DNA of 53,631 nucleotides from an uncultured Mucilaginibacter sp. (GTDB lineage: Bacteria; Bacteroidota; Bacteroidia; Sphingobacteriales; Sphingobacteriaceae): contig NZ_CAMLOV010000017.1 of the NCBI RefSeq assembly GCF_946481715.1, forward strand, positions 1-53,631, written 5' to 3'. Positions 43,816 to 51,404 of the stretch are shown piece by piece (position 1 is the first letter of the stretch; each line of letters opens with the position of its first letter). Made by a program: the position numbers and the translations under genes. The notes under the pieces are model-generated. The model was not told the DNA's origin. It saw nothing but the letters and a program-made list of their open reading frames with translations, and did not search any database.

Positions 43816-43845
43816 AAGCGATAGTTAATAGCTATCGCTTTTTTT
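43816..43845 (+). terminator. Intrinsic terminator of the VWA gene
   Basis: AAGCGATAG (43816-43824) pairs with CTATCGCTT (43832-43840) across a 7-base loop, followed by a T-run to 43845. Confidence 0.85.
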
Positions 43846-43877
43846 ATTTCCATTTTTTTCGGCAAGCGTACAACCAC

Positions 43878-43906
43878 AGGGTGTAAACACCCTACATACA
43901 AGGGTG
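43878..43906 (+). promoter_or_regulatory. Operator-like inverted repeat upstream of the peptide operon
   Basis: AGGGTGT-AA-ACACCCT (43878-43893) is a perfect 7-bp inverted repeat, and a further half-site AGGGTG lies at 43901-43906. No regulator gene is adjacent. Confidence 0.45.
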
Positions 43907-44040
43907 ATTATAAGCAATTTATAACAATAATTAAACCCTTAAAAATAAGGCAGATACATTGATACGCACTCGCCAGCGCTTACTCAAATTTACACACCAG
44001 TTTAAACGAGCAAAATCATAACGAAATATATAACTATTGA

Positions 44041-44057
44041 TTAATCGCATCGATTAA
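44041..44057 (+). promoter_or_regulatory. Inverted repeat before the peptide operon
   Basis: TTAATCG-CAT-CGATTAA is a perfect 7-bp inverted repeat just upstream of the conserved 5' element. Confidence 0.4.
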
Positions 44058-44059
44058 AA

Positions 44060-44132
44060 GGTCGGCTATGCGGAAAACCGACAATAAGCTAAAAAAGTAC
44101 GCAATGCGGCAGGCGAAAAGCATACAGAGTAG
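44060..44132 (+). promoter_or_regulatory. Conserved 5' element of peptide gene A
   Basis: Contains GTCGG (44061-44065) pairing with CCGAC (44078-44082), then a stretch GCAATGCGGC..GAAAAGCATACAGAG. It is nearly the same as 44517-44588. Nucleotides are conserved but the reading frames are not, so it is untranslated. Confidence 0.65.
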
Positions 44133-44157
44133 CCAGAATTATTACCATTATCTACCT

Positions 44158-44508
44158 ATGTCACAACAAAACCAAAACCTATCGGCAGCACAGCTTGCCG
44201 CGCTCGACCTGATGATAGCCCACATGCAGGAGAACGGGCAAACCCAATTAGGAAACTTTTGGGACGCCATCGTCAATTCAGCCGAACAAGCCGGAACACA
44301 GGCCTGGGTAGGCCCACTTACCGGAATGGGCGATTTAGGCGATGCGCACCCCGTTGCCTCAGTAATTAACGCAGCCGATTCGGTAGGCCCGGCTACACCA
44401 ACAACCAAAGATGTAAGCGCTTTAGTAGGCAAACTGAACGAAAGTGGCCTGCAACCGCAGCTCACGTTAGAAAACCTCATCAGGATAAGGAACCAGTTTG
44501 CCAAATAA
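44158..44508 (+). CDS. Small secreted-peptide-like precursor A (paralogue of B)
   Basis: 116 aa; family not recognised. A conserved N-terminal block (1-38) begins MSQQNQNLSAAQLAALDLMI and contains TQLGNFWDAI; the middle (39-81) is Gly/Ala/Pro-containing and differs completely from B; the conserved C-terminal block (82-116) has DVSALVGKLNESGLQ and NLIRIRNQFAK. Constant ends around a variable core are seen in precursor peptides. No classical signal peptide. The start is ATG 44158; the in-frame ATG at 44068 is rejected because the upstream region is conserved out of frame in the paralogue. Precursor role is inference from the SdpA/SdpB-like genes downstream. Confidence 0.65.
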   Translation: MSQQNQNLSAAQLAALDLMIAHMQENGQTQLGNFWDAIVNSAEQAGTQAWVGPLTGMGDLGDAHPVASVINAADSVGPATPTTKDVSALVGKLNESGLQPQLTLENLIRIRNQFAK

Positions 44509-44516
44509 TTTTTAAT

Positions 44517-44588
44517 GGTCGGGTGTGCTGAAAACCGACACCAAACAACAGAGTAAGCAATGCGGCAGACGAAAAGCATACAGAGTAG
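44517..44588 (+). promoter_or_regulatory. Conserved 5' element of peptide gene B
   Basis: GTCGG (44518-44522) pairs with CCGAC (44535-44539), followed by the same GCAATGCGGC..GAAAAGCATACAGAGTAG stretch as in copy A. It starts 9 bases after the stop of gene A. Confidence 0.65.
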
Positions 44589-44617
44589 TCGAACCTTTTT
44601 ATAAATCATTTATCAAA

Positions 44618-45046
44618 ATGTCACAAAACCAAAACCTATCAGCAGCGCAGCTTGCCGCTATTGATTTGATGATCGCACACATGCAGGAAAAAGGAGAAAC
44701 CCAATTAGGCGGGTTCTGGGATTCTATTACCGATGCTGTAGAATCGGCTGCCACCGCAGTATCGGCAGTGGCTTCTGTTGTTGCAGCTACTGCCGCAACC
44801 GCTGCTAACGCAGTTGCCAATGCCGCTACCGCCGCTACCACTGCTGTAGTAGATGCCGCCCCTGCCGTTGCCGAAGCCGTAGTTGAGGCCGCGCCGGTAG
44901 TTGCCGAAGTAGCAGCCGCAGCACTTGCAGCAACTTCTACCACCGAAGATGTGGCCTCATTAGTAGGCGAACTTAACAAAAACGGCCTGCAGTCGCACTT
45001 ATCATTAGATAATCTTATCAAGATAAGGAACCAATATTCTAAATAA
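44618..45046 (+). CDS. Small Ala-rich precursor-like protein B (paralogue of A)
   Basis: 142 aa. The N-terminal block (1-37) begins MSQNQNLSAAQLAAIDLMI and is almost the same as A; the C-terminal block (108-142) with DVASLVGELNKNGLQ and NLIKIRNQYSK also matches. The middle (38-107) is a 70-residue Ala/Val-rich hydrophobic stretch that could form membrane-active helices, unlike the polar core of A. Start ATG 44618; the GTG at 44525 opens the same frame but lies in the untranslated conserved element. The SdpA-like gene begins 4 bases after the stop. Confidence 0.65.
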   Translation: MSQNQNLSAAQLAAIDLMIAHMQEKGETQLGGFWDSITDAVESAATAVSAVASVVAATAATAANAVANAATAATTAVVDAAPAVAEAVVEAAPVVAEVAAAALAATSTTEDVASLVGELNKNGLQSHLSLDNLIKIRNQYSK

Positions 45047-45050
45047 GCTT

Positions 45051-45551
45051 ATGCAATATTTAGTAATTACAACACTTGCTATATTTACTATAGCAAGTGT
45101 TTTCTTCCAGGTAAAGAGCCTGCAACGAAGATTAAGCCGGTTTGATAAACTGGGCATCCTGCCCAACTATTCGTTTTTTGCGCCCAAACCGCTCATGAAC
45201 GATTTTAGAGTGGTGTACAAAACCATTGCCGAAACCGATGGCGAATGGACGGAGATGCCCATGTATAAACCTTTCCGCATAATGCGCCTGTGCTGGAACC
45301 CCTTTAAATATTACAATAAGGGTATGATAGATACCTGCAATTTTTTGGTGGGCGAGTTTAATGCGCTCGAAAACAAAAACTTTATACAGGTTTCGGCCCA
45401 TTACCTAAACATCCTCCTCACTATATCAGCCTGCCTTAAAAAAAACAGTAGCGAGCCGCAAAAGATCCGCTTTGCCATCATATGCTCGGAAGGGGCAGGC
45501 ATCGTCAAAATAAAGAACGTTGTATTTGCATCATACTATCAAATTATTTAA
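45051..45551 (+). CDS. SdpA-like single-pass membrane protein
   Basis: 166 aa. One N-terminal TM (about 2-21), then a soluble part starting LGILPNYSFFAPKP and followed by DFRVVYKTI, WTEMPMYKPFR. An anchored protein with an 'FF..(N/K)P' motif next to a multi-pass HTTM-like protein is the layout of SdpA, which with SdpB matures the SdpC toxin in Bacillus (established for Bacillus). Whether this is a true SdpA homologue is inference. Gaps to neighbours are 4 and 2 bases. Confidence 0.55.
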   Translation: MQYLVITTLAIFTIASVFFQVKSLQRRLSRFDKLGILPNYSFFAPKPLMNDFRVVYKTIAETDGEWTEMPMYKPFRIMRLCWNPFKYYNKGMIDTCNFLVGEFNALENKNFIQVSAHYLNILLTISACLKKNSSEPQKIRFAIICSEGAGIVKIKNVVFASYYQII

Positions 45552-45553
45552 CC

Positions 45554-46321
45554 ATGAACCAGCTTACCACACCTGTCGCCTATCAAATAAGCGTCGCTAT
45601 TATTTTAGTATCGGCATTTATCTCAGCTGCCGAACTATTGAGCATCCCTAAACTATACCTCAATTTTGTATTGCCGGCTACCAGCATAAAAAACAAACAG
45701 AGGACATGGCAAACCATACACGCCGCCCAGGCGGGCTTGGCGGTGCTAACGTTTATTGCTTTTTTTAACGGTGCCGATATTTACTTTAAAATGCTATTTA
45801 CAGCCTTAACAGCGGTTACCTTATACTCGTACCGTAAAAGGCAGGCCGGTAAAGATGGATCTGATCAGATGCGGATGCTGGCGCTGCTATCCTACAGCCT
45901 TTGCTTTTTATTACCCAACCAACAGGGGCAACTCATTTCGGTATTTTTTACCGGGGGGCAGGCGCTTATTTCCTACGCAACATCGGGCATGGTAAAGTTA
46001 ATGTCGCCACACTGGCGGGGCGGCAATGTATTGGCTGGTGTGCTAAGTACTTATTCTTATGGCGTACCAAAGGTTTCGAGTTTTTTAAGCAGCCACCCGC
46101 TGATAGAAAAAGCGATGTGTTACTCGGCAATATTTACCATGCTTGCCGTGCCGGCAACCTTCCTGCTACCCTACCAGGCACCTTTATTTATCGCACTGGC
46201 TTGCATATTGTGTTTCCATGCTTCCACGGCACTATTAATGGGCTTAAACGATTTTTTATTTACGTTCCCATTGGCTTTTCCCGGTATTATTTTATTGCAC
46301 GGTGCCATATATGCCTTTTAA
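45554..46321 (+). CDS. SdpB/HTTM-like multi-pass membrane protein
   Basis: 255 aa, start ATG 45554 (the frame is open from 45482 but runs through the upstream gene). About seven hydrophobic segments. SGMVKLMSPHWRGGNVLAGVL fits the 'GxxKL...WRxG' pattern of HTTM/vitamin-K-carboxylase-like proteins, and FHASTALLMGLNDF the later 'H..x..MG..xF' pattern. SdpB of Bacillus belongs to the same broad group. It is the last gene of the peptide operon and converges on the SMUG2 gene with 4 bases between stops. Confidence 0.6.
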   Translation: MNQLTTPVAYQISVAIILVSAFISAAELLSIPKLYLNFVLPATSIKNKQRTWQTIHAAQAGLAVLTFIAFFNGADIYFKMLFTALTAVTLYSYRKRQAGKDGSDQMRMLALLSYSLCFLLPNQQGQLISVFFTGGQALISYATSGMVKLMSPHWRGGNVLAGVLSTYSYGVPKVSSFLSSHPLIEKAMCYSAIFTMLAVPATFLLPYQAPLFIALACILCFHASTALLMGLNDFLFTFPLAFPGIILLHGAIYAF

Positions 46322-46325
46322 GGTA

Positions 46326-47018
46326 TTACAATTGGCTAAATGCTTCAAGGTATTTATCTATATAAGCCTGTTTGGTTTTTGATTTGTATTGCATAATAAA
46401 GCGCGGGTGCTCCAGCGCAACTATCCTTTCAAAAAAGCCGTACTCATCGTTTAGTTTTTTTACAAATTTTTCGTTTTGCCCGGTGCCGAAGCAAAAGCAG
46501 GTATCGGTATAGCAACCCAGCCCAATTTGTTTTTTTATGTTTTGGATAATGAAAGGCGTTACCGTAGTGCAAAGCTCCCTGCTATCGTAGTAATTATAAT
46601 TCTTCTCCCTGCCTTTGTTATCTATAATGGTAAACCCAAGCGGGCAAAGGGAATTGATATAGATGTCTTTATAAAATACCTCCGGCCCGCCGTAAGCGTT
46701 TATCACCTCGTACACAAACACAGAGGATGGCTCGTGCATCATCTTCCCCTCGTAAGGGATATGGCACTCGCTTATTAGCCGCTTCGGGTCGGTAAAGGGC
46801 ACACCGGTTACGCCTCCGCCAAACCTGCCGGGGTTAATGCCGAGGATAAGGTGGCGCTTATTATCATCGCTGTAATATTTGCGGTAAAATGCTGAGGAAA
46901 TGCGCATGGCCAGCTCTTCCTCTTTATAAGGGTTCATGATACGGATACCCGCAGGCAGCGGCGGGCCGGTGTATTCCAACTGTTGGTTAAATGCTATTAC
47001 CTTATCGGCGAAGCTCAT
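46326..47018 (-). CDS. SMUG2-type uracil-DNA glycosylase family protein
   Basis: 230 aa. HLILGINPGRFGGGVTGVPF (about 56-75) is the motif 1 region of the SMUG2 subfamily, and VALEHPRFIMQYK near the C-terminus supplies the H-P motif 2. Predicted to excise uracil or oxidised pyrimidines from DNA for base-excision repair. It starts 12 bases after the DUF885 gene on the same strand, so the two are probably co-transcribed. Confidence 0.88.
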   Translation of the reverse strand: MSFADKVIAFNQQLEYTGPPLPAGIRIMNPYKEEELAMRISSAFYRKYYSDDNKRHLILGINPGRFGGGVTGVPFTDPKRLISECHIPYEGKMMHEPSSVFVYEVINAYGGPEVFYKDIYINSLCPLGFTIIDNKGREKNYNYYDSRELCTTVTPFIIQNIKKQIGLGCYTDTCFCFGTGQNEKFVKKLNDEYGFFERIVALEHPRFIMQYKSKTKQAYIDKYLEAFSQL

Positions 47019-47030
47019 AAAACTTATTTA

Positions 47031-48821
47031 CTATTGCTGCGCCTTTGCCCATGCTTCCAGCTTGGTTTCTAAAACGCTTAAGGGCATGGCCCCATCTTTC
47101 AATACCTGGTTATGAAACTCTGCCAGGTTAAATTTAGTGCCCAATTGTTTCTCGTACTTCATCCGCAATTCCATAATTTTTAAAGCACCTGTTTTGTAAC
47201 CTAAAGCCTGGGCTGGCATACCCATATACCGTTCAATTTCCGCAACGGCGGCAGGTTCGCTAATTGCTTCATTATGCATAGAATATTTGATGGCCTGCTC
47301 GCGCGTCATGCCTTTGGTATGGATACCTACATCAACCACCAAACGGATAGCGCGATGGATCTCATCGCCCAAAGCACCCATATGCTGATATGGGTCGGTA
47401 TACAAGCCAAGCTCTTTCCCCAAGGATTCTGTGTATAACGCCCAACCTTCGGCGTAACCATTCTCGTTCACCAAAAACCGGCGGAACTTTGGTAAAGTAC
47501 TATTCTCCTGGGCCAACGATATCTGGTAATGATGCCCCGGAATAGCCTCATGCAAAAAGGTTGATTCCATGCCCGATGTGGTGTTAAACTTGGTTGCATC
47601 TATTATCGGCACATAAAAAATACCCGGCCGCGTACCATCCGCCGAACCCTGGTTGTACTCGATACTGGCAGATTCTGCCCGGAAAGCTTCTGTTTGTTTA
47701 ATAATGAACCGTGTTTTTGGCACATGGCTAAACATTTTCTTCAGGTTCGGTTCCATCCGTTTGTGGATATTTTCAAACGCTGCCAAAACATCCGCAGGGG
47801 TTTTATAGGGCATAAACTTAGGGTCGGTTCGCATGTACTCAAAAAATGCCTTCCTATCGCCTTTAAAACCCACCAGGTTTTTAATGCTATCCATTTGTTT
47901 TATAATACGCGCCACCTCGCTTAATCCGGTTTGGTAAATTTCTTCGGGCGTGCGCGTGGTAGATGTTTGCTGCTTTACCAAATAAGCGTATTTGGCCGCC
48001 CCATCTGTAACCGATGATAACCCCGAAGTACTGCGCGATTTTGGCAAATAAGTATTTTGCAGGTAATCGGCAAGCCGTTTATAAGCAGGCACTGCCGTGT
48101 TCATAATGGTTGCTTTATAAGCTGCTGTTAACGCCTTTTTATCCACGGCAGAAAAATCTGCAGGCATGTTTTTTATTGGGTCGTAAAAAATGCTTTTGGT
48201 GGGGTCGGTAACTACAAAACTTTGCATTTGCGGTATCATTTTCACAACCAAAGCCCGCGGAAAAACTACGCCTGTTTTAATACCTTTATTAAAATTGGCA
48301 ATGGCGGTATCTGCCCAGGGCGCAAAGGCGGTAAGGCGTTTTAGCCAGTCGTTATAATCTTTAACAGTTTTAAAGGGTTGCGCGTTCCCGCCCGATCCAA
48401 GCTGGCCCACGGTTAAAGGCACGGCGGTCATCTGGTTAAAAGGCATGTATTCCAGGTGGTATTTAACCCCTTCGATATTGATCTGCGTCTCGTAAACAAA
48501 AATGTCGTAGGATAGCTTGTCGTTATCGCTTAGCTCTTCGCGATTGAACGTTCTTACGCTATCCAGGTATGCCTGGAAAAAATCGCTTTCTTGCTTAATA
48601 TGCTCAGCCGAGAGCGTATTAGGGAACTGATCGTTATACCGGCTATCGCCAATGTAGGTGGCCAATACGGGTTCAAGCTTTAAAAATCCCTCGTAAAAGT
48701 TATCAAACAACTTAGCAAGTTGTTTATTATCGCCGGTTGCAGCATTATTGTTACCGGCTCCCTTTGGCTTACAAGCTGTGAAGGCGGCCGCTATACAAAT
48801 TGCCGTTAATACTTTTCTCAT
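47031..48821 (-). CDS. DUF885-family secreted metallopeptidase
   Basis: 596 aa. A lipoprotein signal peptide ends at the lipobox AFTA-C17. An all-helical DUF885 protein of M32-like architecture with zinc motif HEAIPGHHYQ at about 416-425 and a downstream ENGYAEGWALYTESLG supplying the third ligand. Annotated members are presumed peptidases, with little experimental work. It sits between the MtfA-like gene (41 bases upstream) and SMUG2. Confidence 0.9.
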   Translation of the reverse strand: MRKVLTAICIAAAFTACKPKGAGNNNAATGDNKQLAKLFDNFYEGFLKLEPVLATYIGDSRYNDQFPNTLSAEHIKQESDFFQAYLDSVRTFNREELSDNDKLSYDIFVYETQINIEGVKYHLEYMPFNQMTAVPLTVGQLGSGGNAQPFKTVKDYNDWLKRLTAFAPWADTAIANFNKGIKTGVVFPRALVVKMIPQMQSFVVTDPTKSIFYDPIKNMPADFSAVDKKALTAAYKATIMNTAVPAYKRLADYLQNTYLPKSRSTSGLSSVTDGAAKYAYLVKQQTSTTRTPEEIYQTGLSEVARIIKQMDSIKNLVGFKGDRKAFFEYMRTDPKFMPYKTPADVLAAFENIHKRMEPNLKKMFSHVPKTRFIIKQTEAFRAESASIEYNQGSADGTRPGIFYVPIIDATKFNTTSGMESTFLHEAIPGHHYQISLAQENSTLPKFRRFLVNENGYAEGWALYTESLGKELGLYTDPYQHMGALGDEIHRAIRLVVDVGIHTKGMTREQAIKYSMHNEAISEPAAVAEIERYMGMPAQALGYKTGALKIMELRMKYEKQLGTKFNLAEFHNQVLKDGAMPLSVLETKLEAWAKAQQ

Positions 48822-48862
48822 GACTATGAATTTTTGATTTATAAAGCTATAAATTTTTGCAG

Positions 48863-49651
48863 CTATTTATCTTGTGCAGGCTGCTGCGCAAAAACCTTGC
48901 TCAGCATCCCGTACAACTCCGGGTGCCTGGTTTCAAACTGCTCTGGCTTGGAGAAAAAATATTCCGACACAACCGCAAAAAATTCCGCCTCGTTGGTAGT
49001 GGCGTAGATGTTAATATCCGAACGGCCCTTGTTTATTTTAAATATCTCCTGGTGCATCATCTTCACCCATGGTTCTATGTATTCGTTACCAAGAAAACCC
49101 TCGGGGATGCCATCGGTGGCACCATCGGCCTTATCCAGCAGGTGTACAAACTCGTGGATGCCGGTATTCTCCTTGCCCGAATTTTTAGAAAAACCTTTCA
49201 TCAATGCTGCGCGTGATAGGATCATCTGCCCGTTCATATAACCGCTGCCCACCATGCCCATAATATTGCGCCCTTCGCCCTCGTTCCCTTCAAATTCAAA
49301 ATCTTTGTTAAAAGTGTCGGGGTATAAAAGCACATTGGTTACGTTGCGGTAGGCCCAGTCCTTAAAGCCGAAGATAGGTATCACCGCACTGGCAGCTACC
49401 ATAATGCGGTCGGTATCGGTAAGTTCCAGGCCAACACCTTCAATGCGTACATCATCCAGAAACTGTTCTATTTTATCTTCGAAGTAAAGCTTGTCGGTAT
49501 CATTAAGGTGATTATAGAATTGGATGTTGCTGGCCAGGATTTGTTTTTGTGTCGGTGTTAGCACAGCTTGCGTTGGCTTGTATTTATGGCGCATCTTTTT
49601 TATGGCATAAAAAAGGATGGCGATGAAGAATGCGGAAACAACAATGAGCAT
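48863..49651 (-). CDS. MtfA-family zinc peptidase with N-terminal membrane anchor
   Basis: 262 aa from the ATG at 49651. One TM (about 1-18), then a MtfA/glucose-regulated peptidase domain with the zinc motif HEFVH at 166-170 in GIHEFVHLLDKADG, and NEAEFFAVVSEYFF as the distal ligand region. E. coli MtfA (265 aa) has the same domain and size. The frame is open to 49843; that extension contains more hydrophobic residues before the TM but also obvious junk, so a slightly earlier non-ATG start is possible. Likely first gene of a unit with DUF885 and SMUG2. Confidence 0.82.
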   Translation of the reverse strand: MLIVVSAFFIAILFYAIKKMRHKYKPTQAVLTPTQKQILASNIQFYNHLNDTDKLYFEDKIEQFLDDVRIEGVGLELTDTDRIMVAASAVIPIFGFKDWAYRNVTNVLLYPDTFNKDFEFEGNEGEGRNIMGMVGSGYMNGQMILSRAALMKGFSKNSGKENTGIHEFVHLLDKADGATDGIPEGFLGNEYIEPWVKMMHQEIFKINKGRSDINIYATTNEAEFFAVVSEYFFSKPEQFETRHPELYGMLSKVFAQQPAQDK

Positions 49652-49857
49652 GGGAACAAGATAATAAAAAAACACAATTACAGCCGGGCCAACAACGATA
49701 TCATCAAAGCTCCAACAGCTTGTTTCGGCGACAGGCGAAAGCCCAAAATGCCCATTTTTACCGGCAACGCGGATCGAGTAAGATTTACTCGGAAAACCAC
49801 AGAAAAACACCGAAAAATCAAAGAAAAACGCAGATTTCCGCAAACCGCCTTTTTGCT

Positions 49858-49969
49858 GTACGAAACTGTACGAGATTGTGCGAAACTGTACGAAACTGTG
49901 CGGAGTTGTACGAAACCGAGCGGAGGTTGTACGAGCTGTACGAGATTGTACGAACTGTACGGCCGTACA
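49858..49969. repeat. GTACGAAACT array, copy 2
   Basis: Six 10-base units (49858-49917), an 11-base unit, then units of 9, 10 and 9, closing with the palindrome TGTACGGCCGTACA (49956-49969). The order of unit lengths is the same as in 17101-17214. Confidence 0.8.
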
Positions 49970-49995
49970 ACCACGTAACTAAAAAACACCGGGTA

Positions 49996-50043
49996 TAAAA
50001 CAAAAATAGCGATGAGCCTAAACCCATCGCTATTCTAAATCCG
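49996..50043. terminator. Terminator hairpin, left 48-bp direct repeat bracketing the retron
   Basis: AATAGCGATG (50005-50014) pairs with CATCGCTATT (50025-50034); read leftwards it is followed by TTTTTGTTTTA. It matches 51341-51388 at 46 of 48 positions. Confidence 0.85.
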
Positions 50044-50056
50044 GACTAGCGCCCAA

Positions 50057-50863
50057 TTAGCGTAAATTTGCCTGTAGATTATTATAAGTATTAACTAATT
50101 TAGCATAAGCGTTAACCCCCGGAACGTGTAAATTTTGCGACATCTTCTTCTCTAAATGCAATTTCTTATTCTTCACAATCAATCCTGTAATTTCACAGCA
50201 CCCTCGCCTGTAATGAACTTTCCTGTGATTTATAAAAAATTGATTGTCTTTAATTATAGCTAAAATTTCAGGAACGTGTTTTTCAAAATCGGATTTCGAT
50301 GAAAAATTAAGGTCATCGACAAATACGGTAAAAGTTATACCATAGGGAATACAAAACTGGTCTAATAAGCTTGCAGTGGCAGAAAACACTAAATTGGCAA
50401 TTGCCGTGGAAGTTGGTGCCCCTTGCGGCAAAACACCATCCAAGGTACTTAGTCTGGTAATTTTGTACGCTTCTGTATGGGTAAATCCTCTTTCAACCAA
50501 TGTTTTGTAAATGCGGTTACGTCCAATATTTGCAAAAAAACTTCTAAGGTCTACTGTTAGGAAAAAATTACCGCTCTCATGTCTTTTGGCATTCGCAATA
50601 TTATTTTTACCTTTTACTCCGCCGTACATACAATGCGGCGTTGGTAATGATTGAAGTGGCACAATTAGTTCCCGTTGCTTCAGTTTCAAGTATTCAGACG
50701 GCATACGAATACTGCGCATTCTAGTAGAGCCGTTTTTATCTACTTGATCGCGTCCAAATTTTTTTTTAGGCTGAGTTCGCCTATGATAAAGCTTCTCTGG
50801 GCTTGTATCTAAAGTTCTCAAAAGCGACCGAATGTTATTCAAAGGAGAGGACATAACTTTCAT
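50057..50863 (-). CDS. Retron-type reverse transcriptase
   Basis: 268 aa. Motif A TVDLRSFF (catalytic D105), motif B LPQGAPTS (145-152), motif C FVDD (181-184, a variant of YxDD), the retron-specific NAKRH (91-95, NAxxH) and CEITGLIVK (ITG 225-227, the VTG motif). It is slightly shorter than usual retron enzymes but lacks no motif. An in-frame TGA lies 12 bases before the ATG, fixing the start near 50863. Retron reverse transcriptases make msDNA from a nearby ncRNA and guard against phage with an effector (established for the class). The candidate ncRNA lies 260 bases upstream. Confidence 0.88.
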   Translation of the reverse strand: MKVMSSPLNNIRSLLRTLDTSPEKLYHRRTQPKKKFGRDQVDKNGSTRMRSIRMPSEYLKLKQRELIVPLQSLPTPHCMYGGVKGKNNIANAKRHESGNFFLTVDLRSFFANIGRNRIYKTLVERGFTHTEAYKITRLSTLDGVLPQGAPTSTAIANLVFSATASLLDQFCIPYGITFTVFVDDLNFSSKSDFEKHVPEILAIIKDNQFFINHRKVHYRRGCCEITGLIVKNKKLHLEKKMSQNLHVPGVNAYAKLVNTYNNLQANLR

Positions 50864-51071
50864 AAAAAATGTTCATTAATAAACCGGGCCTGGAACCTGG
50901 AGAAATAATGCTCAGTGCAAACTTTACAATTATTTTTAACCAATTCAATTTAGGATACTTTAACTTCAATAAAAGTAGTTTTAGCGTCCATCGTTCCGTT
51001 TTTGAAAGGTGCTTGCGACTCTTCGCATAACACTTTTCCATTTGCAGGCGCATTTTCTTACGCTTTTTCAT
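50835..51071 (-). CDS. Small basic ORF between candidate msr-msd and reverse transcriptase
   Basis: 78 aa, not recognised. Very basic N-terminus (MKKRKKMRLQ), hydrophobic stretch WLKIIVKFALSII (about 44-56), then SPGSRPGLL. Its end overlaps the reverse-transcriptase start by 29 bases. The position fits a retron accessory or effector protein, but it could be a fortuitous ORF in A+T-rich DNA. Confidence 0.4.
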   Translation of the reverse strand: MKKRKKMRLQMEKCYAKSRKHLSKTERWTLKLLLLKLKYPKLNWLKIIVKFALSIISPGSRPGLLMNIFYESYVLSFE

Positions 51072-51087
51072 GGTTATTGATTTTATT

Positions 51088-51106
51088 CCGGAAAAACATT
51101 TTCCGG
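51088..51106 (-). other. 8-bp hairpin between candidate ncRNA and small ORF
   Basis: CCGGAAAA (51088-51095) pairs with TTTTCCGG (51099-51106) over a 3-base loop. It may belong to the retron RNA or to its processing. Confidence 0.45.
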
Positions 51107-51122
51107 CCGCAATGAACCATGT

Positions 51123-51237
51123 CGATCACCATGAGCGTTTCAAAAACTTCGACCCGGTTTGATATTTTATTAAACTTACGCAGCCTTGCCGCAAGGCTGC
51201 GTTTTGAGTGCATACAGCACTTAGTTACTGGTGATCG
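51123..51237 (-). ncRNA. Candidate retron msr-msd RNA
   Basis: On the minus strand CGATCACCA (51237-51229) and TGGTGATCG (51131-51123) are perfect 9-base complements, placed like retron a1 and a2. Directly after a1 is G, a possible branching base. Between them are a short hairpin AGTGC..GCACT (51207-51221) and a 12-bp hairpin built on ACGCAGCCTTGC (51178-51202). The interval is 115 nt, on the short side for msr-msd, and a long msd stem is not obvious, so boundaries are uncertain. Confidence 0.5.
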
Positions 51238-51340
51238 AAATGACTAAGTATTTCAAAGAATTGATAACAAGGTATTTAAAATACTACCAATAATAAATTT
51301 ATCTTTTCAACAATGGACAACTAATCAACATAACACTACC

Positions 51341-51388
51341 TAAAACAAAAATAGCGATGAGCCGAAACCCATCGCTATTTTAAATCCG
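51341..51388. terminator. Terminator hairpin, right 48-bp direct repeat; terminator of pdhC
   Basis: AATAGCGATG..CATCGCTATT with a T-run reading leftwards, just downstream of the minus-strand E2 gene. It is probably the original copy; the left copy is at 49996-50043. Confidence 0.85.
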
Positions 51389-51404
51389 AAATCGAAATGC
51401 GAAA

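Noticed and set aside
44068..44157. Upstream in-frame start of peptide gene A
   Set aside because: The region is conserved with the paralogue's 5' element at nucleotide level but in another frame, so it is untranslated.
49652..49843. 64-codon N-terminal extension of the MtfA-like peptidase
   Set aside because: Mostly composition unlike a protein; the ATG at 49651 gives the family length. A slightly earlier non-ATG start cannot be excluded.
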